Assembly (NCBI GenBank): GCA_963791425.1 | Contig: CAWBSE010000004.1 | Coordinates: 434,001 to 498,000 of the forward strand | DNA length: 64,000 nucleotides | Source: DATBLE01 sp963791425 | Lineage (GTDB): Bacteria; Actinomycetota; Thermoleophilia; Gaiellales; Gaiellaceae | Direction of reading: 5' to 3' | Part shown: one piece after another, positions 57,816 through 64,000 of the stretch | Layout of the letters: each line of letters starts with the position of its first letter | How positions within the stretch are numbered: the stretch's first letter is position 1 | Translations under genes and position numbers: made by a program | The notes under the pieces: generated by a model | The model's input: only the letters and a program-made list of their open reading frames with translations | What the model was told of the DNA's origin: nothing | Database searches by the model: none

Positions 57816-57888
57816 TCCCCGGTAGCTCAATTGGCAGAGCATCCGGCTGTTAACCGGAGGGTTGTTGGTTCGAGTCCAACCCGGGGAG
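57816..57888 (+). tRNA. tRNA-Asn (anticodon GTT)
   Basis: Acceptor TCCCCGG/CCGGGGA, D arm, anticodon stem TCCGG/CCGGA with loop CTGTTAA (anticodon GTT), and T arm TTGG-type with loop TTCGAGT are visible. Length 73 nt with discriminator G, CCA not encoded. Having tRNA-Asn agrees with the GatCAB transamidation route only if an AspRS is non-discriminating, which cannot be seen here. Confidence 0.96.
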
Positions 57889-57948
57889 TAGAGGAAAGCC
57901 CTGCACCCAGGACGTTTCGGCGTACTCGGTAGGGTCGTCGGAGTCGGA

Positions 57949-57973
57949 TTTGGTACCGGAATTTAGTACCGAA
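57949..57973 (+). repeat. Imperfect tandem repeat TTTRGTACCGRA after tRNA-Asn
   Basis: TTTGGTACCGGA at 57949-57960 and TTTAGTACCGAA at 57962-57973 differ at two positions, period 13. They lie 60 bases past the tRNA, as the ATGTCAAC pair does after tRNA-Gly. The remaining bases 57889-58100 hold no clear gene. Confidence 0.4.
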
Positions 57974-58100
57974 TCGTCGACAGCGGAGAAGATGCGATCC
58001 TCAGCGCGGTCGGTATACGCAGAAATAGCCGCGCCGAGCGCCCGATAGCTCCGCTACCCTCAGACTCACGGCGCGGCGCAGGCAGCGCCGGAACCTCACC

Positions 58101-59930
58101 GTGATCCGCCTCCACCGCCATCGACTCGGCCCGCGCATCTACGTGCTCGGCCTCCGGATCCACGAGTGGCACATCGGGCTCGTGCTCGTCGCCGGGATCG
58201 CGATCGGCCGGACGGCCGGGCTCTGGCACTTCTCGCCGATCCCGGCGGTGATCGGCGGCGTCGGAATCTGGCTCATCGCCAAGGACTGGCACGACATCGT
58301 TCCCTCCCGGCGCGACACCGCCGCCTGGCGCCTCGGCCTGCACCGGCGCACGGCGCCGCTGCGGGCGATCCGCCGGGCCGAGGGGCTGCCCACCGTCGCC
58401 GCGGCGGTCGCGTTTGCCGTGGGGCTCGTCAACCTCGCTTCCGCACTGACTCCGAGCGTCGCCTGGCGGCACCACGTGCTGCTCCAGCTCGAGCCGGTGG
58501 AGGTCGTGCCGGTGTTCCACACGCTCGCTGTCCCGCTCAGCGTCGCGCTGGTCGTCGTCGCCTTCTATTTGCGCGCGCGCAGGCACCGCGCCTGGCAGAT
58601 CGCGCTCGGACTCACCGTCGTCCTCGGTGCGGTCGCGCTGCTCAAAGGCCTCGACTTCGAGGAGGCAGCGCTGAGCTGGGCCGCCGCGGCGCTCCTCTGG
58701 TGGGGCCGCGACTCGTTCTACGTACGACAGCGGCCGATCGGGCCGACGTCTCCGGTTCTCCTGGGGCTCGCCGTCGTCGCCATCGGCTCGGCGAGCCTGC
58801 TCGCCTGGGACACCTCGTCGATCGAGATCCACGACGAGCTCGCGTGGGCGCCGTTCGCGCTCGGCGTCCTGGGTGTGCTGGCCGTCGTCGTGATCACGTA
58901 CCTCCTGTTCCGGCCGCTCGGCCCGCCGCGCGACCTGCCCGGCTCACGGGACCGGCAGGCGGCGACCGAGCTCGTCCACACACACGGACACGACACGCTC
59001 GCGTTCTTCAAGCTCCGGCAGGACGCCCACTACTACTTCAACGAGGACCGCAGCGCCTTCCTCGGCTACCGCGTCGCGAACGGCGTGATGCTGATCTCCG
59101 GAGACCCGGTCGGATCGCAGGCGGTCGTTCCGGAGCTCGTCGGCGACGCATGCATGTTCGCGGAGATGCGCGGCCTGCGGGTTGCGGCGCTTGGGGCGAG
59201 CGGGAGCCTGCTGCCCGTGTACGGCGAGGCCGGCCTTCGGTCGCTCTACCTCGGCGACGAAGCGATCGTCGACACGCGGGAGTTCTCGCTCGAGGGGCGG
59301 GGAATCAGGAAGGTGCGCCAGTCCGTGAGCCGGCTCGACGCCGCCGGGTACACCGCGGACGCGCGCGACTACGAGGATCTGGACGAGCCGACGCTGGACG
59401 AGCTCGAGCACGTCTCCGCACAATGGCGCCAGGGTGCGGCCGAACGCGGGTTCACGATGGCGATGGATTCGCTCCGCGGCACCCATCACGCGGGGAGCGT
59501 CATCGTCTCCGCGCGTGACGCCGAGGGCCGGATCCGCGCGTTCATCCACTTCGTCCCGAGCTACGGCCGGCCCGCGATGTCACTGTCGTTCATGCGCCGT
59601 GACCACGACACTCCGAACGGGCTGATGGAGTTCCTCGTCGTCCGCGCAATCGAGTTGCTGCGCGACCGGGGTGTGGAGGAGTTGTCGCTCAACTTCGCCG
59701 CGTTCGCCCGCTGGCTCGAGCGCCCCGCCGATGCGATCGAGCGGACGCTCGGGAAGGCGATCTCGCTCGCGAACCCGTTCTTCCAGATCGAGAGCCTCCA
59801 CAGCTTCAACGCGAAGTTCGGGCCGCGGTGGGAGCCGCGGTACCTGGTCTTCGAGCACCGGCGCGGCCTTCCGCGGATCGGCCTGGCCGCCATGCGGATC
59901 GAAGGGCAGCTCCCCAAGCTGCGGTCGTGA
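58101..59930 (+). CDS. Lysyl-phosphatidylglycerol synthase-like (DUF2156) membrane protein
   Basis: The GTG-started 609-residue protein has about seven hydrophobic helices in residues 20-270 and a cytoplasmic GNAT-like DUF2156 domain after residue 290. The catalytic region has LISGDPVGSQ, RKVRQSVSRL, SLNFAAFARW and NAKFGPRWEPRYLVFE, as in MprF. MprF-type enzymes transfer Lys or Ala from aminoacyl-tRNA to phosphatidylglycerol. The flippase half here is shorter than in MprF, so substrate and flipping are uncertain. Confidence 0.88.
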   Translation: MIRLHRHRLGPRIYVLGLRIHEWHIGLVLVAGIAIGRTAGLWHFSPIPAVIGGVGIWLIAKDWHDIVPSRRDTAAWRLGLHRRTAPLRAIRRAEGLPTVAAAVAFAVGLVNLASALTPSVAWRHHVLLQLEPVEVVPVFHTLAVPLSVALVVVAFYLRARRHRAWQIALGLTVVLGAVALLKGLDFEEAALSWAAAALLWWGRDSFYVRQRPIGPTSPVLLGLAVVAIGSASLLAWDTSSIEIHDELAWAPFALGVLGVLAVVVITYLLFRPLGPPRDLPGSRDRQAATELVHTHGHDTLAFFKLRQDAHYYFNEDRSAFLGYRVANGVMLISGDPVGSQAVVPELVGDACMFAEMRGLRVAALGASGSLLPVYGEAGLRSLYLGDEAIVDTREFSLEGRGIRKVRQSVSRLDAAGYTADARDYEDLDEPTLDELEHVSAQWRQGAAERGFTMAMDSLRGTHHAGSVIVSARDAEGRIRAFIHFVPSYGRPAMSLSFMRRDHDTPNGLMEFLVVRAIELLRDRGVEELSLNFAAFARWLERPADAIERTLGKAISLANPFFQIESLHSFNAKFGPRWEPRYLVFEHRRGLPRIGLAAMRIEGQLPKLRS

Positions 59931-60292
59931 GGCGCTGGGCGGGCGCGCTGTTCGCCGTTGTCGGCGTCGGCCTCTTACCCTGGGCGCTCTGGCTCGGTTA
60001 CTCGCTCCCGGCACGGGAAGTCGTCCACCACTGGGATCTCGCCTGGGCCGGGTTCGACGTCGCTCTCGGGGCGGGCCTGCTCGCCACGGCGTTCGCGCTC
60101 ATCCGCGGCCGGCCCGTAGGGCGAAGCCTCGCCGCCGCGACCGGGGCACTCCTGCTCACGGACGCGTGGTTCGACGTCGTCACCTCCGGCCCCGGGGGCG
60201 AACGGTGGCTGGCGATCCTGTTCGCAGTCTTCGGCGAGATCCCGCTGGCGATCCTGTGCTTCGTGTTGGCTCGTCAGCAGCCACGGCGCTAG
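59927..60292 (+). CDS. Small four-helix membrane protein
   Basis: The 121-residue protein begins GTG overlapping the previous stop and has four hydrophobic helices with an RGRPVGRSLAAATGAL loop. No family recognised. Coupling to the LPG synthase-like gene suggests a shared envelope function, perhaps a membrane partner. Confidence 0.6.
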   Translation: MRRWAGALFAVVGVGLLPWALWLGYSLPAREVVHHWDLAWAGFDVALGAGLLATAFALIRGRPVGRSLAAATGALLLTDAWFDVVTSGPGGERWLAILFAVFGEIPLAILCFVLARQQPRR

Positions 60293-60301
60293 GATCGGCG
60301 C

Positions 60302-60514
60302 ATGTTGCGGAAGCAGAGGCTGCGGCCGTTGACCGAGGCGGAGGCGTACGCCCGCTGCCACGGCATGCACGATTCCGAGGTGCGGATCGTCAAGCTCGAG
60401 CCGCGCCGGCCGCGGTACGACCTCGAGGTCTCTGGCGAGGACCTGCGCCAGTCGTTCGAGGCCAAGCTTGCCCACCGTGAGGTCGAGGACGAGCCGGTCG
60501 GTGGCACCGCCTAG
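60302..60514 (+). CDS. Small hypothetical protein
   Basis: The 70-residue basic-acidic protein (RLRPLTEAEAYARCHG at the start, DLEVSGEDLRQSFEAKL near the end) starts nine bases after the previous gene. No motif is recognised. It reads like a small soluble protein of unknown function. Confidence 0.5.
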   Translation: MLRKQRLRPLTEAEAYARCHGMHDSEVRIVKLEPRRPRYDLEVSGEDLRQSFEAKLAHREVEDEPVGGTA

Positions 60515-60518
60515 CCCG

Positions 60519-60672
60519 CTAGCAGCTGCAGACGCGCTCGCCGAGCTGCTCGCGCTCGTACTTCAGCCCGCAGCGGGCGCACGTGGGGGCGAGCACCTGC
60601 GCACGCTACCAGGAACGCCCGAACGAGGGCGATGAAGAACAGCAGGTACGGCGCGACCAGCCACGTCGTCAT
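60519..60672 (-). CDS. Small membrane-anchored zinc-ribbon protein, frameshifted
   Basis: This 154-base gene reads on the minus strand as MTTWLVAPYLLFFIALVRAF (a membrane helix) and then, after a +1 shift, AQVLAPTCARCGLKYE and a terminal CSC. One extra T near 60610 separates the halves, and removing it gives about 50 residues with a helix followed by a CxxC...CxC ribbon. It was recognised only by joining the frames and is too short for most gene callers. Function unknown. Confidence 0.5.
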
Positions 60673-60728
60673 GGTTCCGATATCGGCGGCGCACCGGCCC
60701 GAGTTGAGACCCGTCTAGAATCACGAGG

Positions 60729-60959
60729 GTGAGCTGGCTCTTCATCGCCTTGCTCGCGGCGGCGGTGGTCGTGCTCGTGGCCGCGGAGTGGCCCCGGCTG
60801 TCCGAGCATGCCGGCGGCCGGGCGCGGCAGAAGCGTGCTCGCGCGCGGCAGAAGGCGCAGATGCGGCTGCTCCAGAACGAGAGCGACGAGTTCGCGGCCA
60901 GCGTGCAGCGCGACCTCGAGGCGCTCCCCACGATCGAGGAGCACGACCCGAAGCGCTAG
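60729..60959 (+). CDS. Small membrane-anchored coiled-coil protein
   Basis: The GTG-started 76-residue protein has one N-terminal membrane helix (LFIALLAAAVVVLVAAEW) and a basic then acidic helix (RARQKRARARQKAQMRLL). The layout suggests a small single-span anchor with a cytoplasmic coiled coil. It ends one base from the opposite subtilase stop. No function known. Confidence 0.5.
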   Translation: MSWLFIALLAAAVVVLVAAEWPRLSEHAGGRARQKRARARQKAQMRLLQNESDEFAASVQRDLEALPTIEEHDPKR

Positions 60960-60960
60960 A

Positions 60961-63399
60961 TCAGCGGACGCGGAACGTGGCGGTGAACGTGCGGGTGTTC
61001 GGGAGGATCCGCGGGACGTTCTCCATGTTCTTCAGCTCCTGGTAGTCCGCCGCCTCGACGACGACCCGGTGGGTTCCGCGGCCGGCGGTGGTCAGACCGA
61101 TCACGACGCGCCCGGCCCGGTACACGGCGTTCGCGGGCTTGCCGTCGATCTTCGCCACGATCGACAGCGGATCGACGCCGGAGCCTGCGTCTGCGACCGC
61201 GAGATCGACGTTGCCGTGCACCTTTGCGACGGGCGTCAGCAGCCGGATGCTCGGCGGGGTGATGTCGTTCACCCAGAAGCGGAACGTGAACGGGCCGGGC
61301 GTCGTGCCGCCCGGAGTGTCGAAGACGACGTCGAATGAGCCGGCACCGGGGCGGACCGCCGCCGCGACCGGTCGCGTCTCGCCGAACGAGTCGATATACG
61401 GGTTGATCACCAGCGGCAGCCCTGCGTATCCGGCCAGGCGATCCTCGTTCCCCGAGTAGACGACCCTCGGCGACGGCCGGACGCCGGCGGGCGAGGAGAC
61501 CACGGCGACGCCGAAGTTCGCCACCGGCCGCGCGAGCGTCACGCGGAAGACCTGCTCGGGCCCGGTCGCGCTGGGGACGGCGTGGACGTCGGCCGGATAC
61601 CGATATGAGCTGACGATCGACTGCTTGCCGGTGGTCTGGCCCTTGAACGTGCCCGTGGCGCCGAGGACGCCGTGCGGCTCGGTGCCGAGCTTCGGGTCGG
61701 CGACGCGGAACCAGAAGGGGATACGCCGGGTCGCGGTGCCGAGCGTCAGCGTCACGAAGCCGGTGACGTCGGCCTCCGGTGCGGAACCGGCGACGGTGGC
61801 GGTCACGTCGAGCCGCCCGGGGACAGACACGGTCGGCGGCGCGACGATCGTCACGCCGGAAGCGCCGCCCTGGACGACCGATGCGACCGTCCACTGGCCC
61901 GCGCCGCCGCCGGCGTCGGTGAGCGTGGTCGACCGCGTCACGCCGGTGCCGGTGTGGACGAGCCCGAACGAGAGGTCGGCGGGCGCTGCGAAGACGAGCG
62001 GGTTGTTCGCGGCCGGAACCTGGATCAGACCGCCGCCCGTGCGCGTTGTCGGGTACTCCGTCTGCGCAGAGGGAACGGGCTTGCCGGTGAGGACGAGCGC
62101 CGACTTCACCTGTGCCACCGTCCAGTCCGGGTGCCGCTGCAGGAGGAGGGCGGCCGCGCCGGCGACATGCGGCGAGGCCATGCTCGTGCCGCTGAACGAC
62201 GCCCACGTGCCTTCGCGTGCCGGCACCGACGACGTGATGTCGAGGCCCGGGGCGGCGACGTCGGGCTTCATCTCGAGGGAGATGGGCGTCGGCCCGCTGC
62301 TCGAGAACGATGCGATCGTCAGCGACTTCGAGACCGCGCCGACGGTGATGGCGTCGATCGCGCTGCCGGGCGAGGAGACGCTGCCGCGCCCGAACTCGTC
62401 GAAGTCGTTGCCGGCGGCGATCACCGGAACGACGCCCGCGTCGGCGGCGCCGTTGATCGCGGCCACGACCAGGTCGCGGGCCGGCTCGATCTCGGCCTCG
62501 CCGAGCGACAGGTTGATCACGTCCATCCCGTCCTTGACCGCCGCCTCGACGCCCGCGGCGATCTCCGGTGCGTTCCCGTTCAGGCCGAAGTTCTCGGTCG
62601 GGTAGGTGAGTACCTTGTAGTTGCCCAGGTAGGCGCGCGGCGCGACGCCCGAGAGGGGCCCGCGACCGGCGATCGCGTTCGTCGTGAAGTCGCCGGCGGC
62701 GATGCCGGCCACGTGCGTCGCGTGCTCGGACTGCTGCGGGTCGAACGGCACCTTCGCGTATCGCCACGTCGTGTCGGGTGACGCGAACGCGCGTGCGACG
62801 ATCACCTTCGCGGTCGTGTACTGGGTCTGGCCCTTCGGGAAGCCGGGCGGCATCGTGAAGCCGGCCGGGCTGAAGAACAGGTGCGACTGGTCGACCCCGT
62901 CGTCGACGATCCCGATCTTGATCCCGTTGCCCGCGGTGCTGAAGTCGGAGCCCCACATCAGCGGCGCGCCGATCAGGCCCGGGCTGCGGTCGAGCAGCGG
63001 CCGGTAGGCGACGTTCGGCCAGACCCTCGCCACGCCCGGGGTCGCGGCAAGGCGGCCGAGCTCGGAGCGCGGGAGGAAGACCGCGATGCCGTTCAGGACG
63101 ACGCTGTAGTGCCACGTCACCCGCGATTCCGGGATCGCCGTCGTGATCCGCATGGCCAGGGCGCGCTGGGCGGTGGCGAGCGAGGCGAGATAGCCGCGGC
63201 TCATCGGAGCGCGGAGGTCGAGCCGCTGCGCCTTCGCAGTGGAGGTGAGGACGCGGCTCTTGCTGATCGCCTCGGCCAGCGGAGGCGCGTCGAGCGTGAC
63301 GACCACCTCGACGGGGCCGTCGCCCCGCGCGGACTGGGCCGCGGGGGCTACGAGAAGCGCCGCAAGCGCTGCGGCTGCAATGACGACCCCGCGCTTCAC
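60961..63399 (-). CDS. Secreted subtilisin-like serine protease (S8)
   Basis: The 812-residue protein has a signal peptide (AAAALAALLVAPAAQSA), an inhibitor_I9-like propeptide, and the S8 catalytic domain with Asp166 (IVDDGVD), His226 (EHATHVAG), oxyanion Asn331 (IAAGND) and Ser406 (SGTSMASPHVAG). The usual HGTHVAG reads HATHVAG. About 330 residues of beta-rich C-terminal domains follow, like fibronectin- or Ig-type modules. It is a large extracellular protease, probably nutritional. Confidence 0.95.
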   Translation of the reverse strand: MKRGVVIAAAALAALLVAPAAQSARGDGPVEVVVTLDAPPLAEAISKSRVLTSTAKAQRLDLRAPMSRGYLASLATAQRALAMRITTAIPESRVTWHYSVVLNGIAVFLPRSELGRLAATPGVARVWPNVAYRPLLDRSPGLIGAPLMWGSDFSTAGNGIKIGIVDDGVDQSHLFFSPAGFTMPPGFPKGQTQYTTAKVIVARAFASPDTTWRYAKVPFDPQQSEHATHVAGIAAGDFTTNAIAGRGPLSGVAPRAYLGNYKVLTYPTENFGLNGNAPEIAAGVEAAVKDGMDVINLSLGEAEIEPARDLVVAAINGAADAGVVPVIAAGNDFDEFGRGSVSSPGSAIDAITVGAVSKSLTIASFSSSGPTPISLEMKPDVAAPGLDITSSVPAREGTWASFSGTSMASPHVAGAAALLLQRHPDWTVAQVKSALVLTGKPVPSAQTEYPTTRTGGGLIQVPAANNPLVFAAPADLSFGLVHTGTGVTRSTTLTDAGGGAGQWTVASVVQGGASGVTIVAPPTVSVPGRLDVTATVAGSAPEADVTGFVTLTLGTATRRIPFWFRVADPKLGTEPHGVLGATGTFKGQTTGKQSIVSSYRYPADVHAVPSATGPEQVFRVTLARPVANFGVAVVSSPAGVRPSPRVVYSGNEDRLAGYAGLPLVINPYIDSFGETRPVAAAVRPGAGSFDVVFDTPGGTTPGPFTFRFWVNDITPPSIRLLTPVAKVHGNVDLAVADAGSGVDPLSIVAKIDGKPANAVYRAGRVVIGLTTAGRGTHRVVVEAADYQELKNMENVPRILPNTRTFTATFRVR

Positions 63400-63420
63400 G
63401 ACACGAACGGTAGCTGCGGC

Positions 63421-63876
63421 TCAGCGCAGGACGTCGAGGACCTGCGCGGCGTGGTCGTCGGGCTTCACGCGCCGGAAGACCTTCTTGACCGTGCCGTCGG
63501 CGTCGATCACGACGGTCGAGCGCTCGACGCCCATGTACGTCTTGCCGTAGTTCTTCTTTTCGACCCAGAACCCGTACCGTTCGGTCAGCTCATGGTCAGG
63601 GTCGGCGAGGAGGGTGAACGGCAGGCCGTACTTCTCCTTGAACTTCACGTGCGACGCCTCGCCGTCCGGGCTGACCCCGAAGACCGCGGCGCCGGTCGCG
63701 CGGAAGTCGTTCCACGTGTCCCTGATCCCGCACGCCTGCTTCGTGCAGCCGGGCGTGTCGTCCTTTGGGTAGAAGTAGAGGACGACGGGCGTGCCGCGCA
63801 GATCCGACAGCCGGACCGTCTCGCCCGCGTCGCTCTGCACCTCGAAATCGGGGGCCGGCGTTCCCTCGGAGACCAT
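63421..63876 (-). CDS. bcp: Thioredoxin-dependent peroxiredoxin (Bcp/PrxQ)
   Basis: The 151-residue protein has peroxidatic Cys44 in DTPGCTKQACG with resolving Cys49, plus VLYFYPKDDTPG and VIDADGTVKKVF. Bcp reduces hydroperoxides using thioredoxin. The spacing Cys-x4-Cys is that of atypical 2-Cys PrxQ. It lies 21 bases from the subtilase start on the same strand. Confidence 0.95.
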   Translation of the reverse strand: MVSEGTPAPDFEVQSDAGETVRLSDLRGTPVVLYFYPKDDTPGCTKQACGIRDTWNDFRATGAAVFGVSPDGEASHVKFKEKYGLPFTLLADPDHELTERYGFWVEKKNYGKTYMGVERSTVVIDADGTVKKVFRRVKPDDHAAQVLDVLR

Positions 63877-63917
63877 GGCCGAAGACTACCGAGGGTGACA
63901 ACGGACAAGGAGGCGGC

Positions 63918-64000
63918 ATGAGCAAGGTTCGGTTCAGCATCGGAATGTCGATCGACGGGTACCTGGCCGGCCCGAACCCGACCCTGGACGATCCGCTCGG
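63918..64000 (+). CDS. Dihydrofolate reductase-family (RibD C-terminal-like) protein, truncated by window end
   Basis: ATG 63918 with AAGGAGG seven bases upstream begins SKVRFSIGMSIDGYLAGPNP, the N-terminus of the RibD_C/DHFR-like family (YyaP-type). Only 27 residues are inside the window. These proteins are NADPH-dependent reductases of unknown substrate. Confidence 0.8.
   Translation, partial: MSKVRFSIGMSIDGYLAGPNPTLDDPL

Overview
The window is high-GC DNA with dense, mostly GTG/ATG-started genes, an extensive use of 1-8 nt gene overlaps, and a 16S-23S-5S rRNA operon. The 16S and 23S sequences, a GatCAB amidotransferase, the MshEN and DUF370 proteins and overall gene style suggest a deep-branching actinobacterium of the Thermoleophilia type (Gaiellales/Solirubrobacterales-like). 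That assignment is from pattern memory, not from a database search. No insertion sequence, prophage, plasmid module or CRISPR array was seen. 

Layout. 1-5.7 kb: 3' part of an EF-G-like GTPase, two small proteins, an aldehyde dehydrogenase, a stand-alone MshEN (GspE N-terminal-like) protein, RNase HI and tRNA-Gly. 5.9-13.4 kb: a PF04020-like membrane protein, a translationally coupled operon of 2OG-Fe(II) oxygenase, SIS sugar isomerase and PfkB kinase, a secreted zincin-like protein, tRNA-Cys followed by a methyltransferase scrap, two membrane proteins, a decayed ion-channel gene, and a CGNR regulator divergent from folD with a perfect palindrome between them. 13.5-19.5 kb: folD, cold-shock protein, gatC-gatA-gatB, a small ORF and a succinate-semialdehyde-type dehydrogenase. 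19.5-24.8 kb: a methyltransferase, a 1,000-residue FtsX-type permease and its double-ATPase partner. 24.8-30.5 kb: a coupled catabolic-looking cluster (NIPSNAP protein, SDR, cupin, ThDP enzyme, amidase) followed by a PLP decarboxylase. 30.5-34.4 kb: YqgE/AlgH and a second ABC/FtsX exporter. 34.4-38.6 kb: amino-acid metabolism (class V aminotransferase, serA, YbaK-type deacylase, ilvE). 38.6-44.4 kb: DegT aminotransferase, RemA-like DUF370 protein, MFS transporter, 3-methyladenine glycosylase, PBP1A with PASTA domains. 44.4-50.9 kb: tyrS and the rRNA operon, whose promoter overlaps the end of tyrS. 50.9-64 kb: HtpX-like protease, Sm-like small protein, phosphatase, SDR, dGTPase-dnaG, thiG-thiS-thiE, tRNA-Asn, a lysyl-PG-synthetase-like protein, small membrane proteins, a secreted subtilase, a Bcp peroxiredoxin and the start of a dihydrofolate-reductase-family gene. 

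A recurring oddity is that at least eight otherwise well-conserved genes (gatB, serA, thiG, the PLP decarboxylase, the 2OG oxygenase and others) carry one or more single-base indels, usually in short G or C runs. Because housekeeping genes are affected, sequencing or assembly indels are the most likely cause, and start/stop positions of those genes should be read across the breaks. 

No single spectacular new system is proven by the sequence. The best candidates for new biology are the oxygenase-SIS-PfkB operon, the NIPSNAP-SDR-cupin-ThDP-amidase operon, the free-standing MshEN protein, and the CGNR/palindrome regulatory pair.
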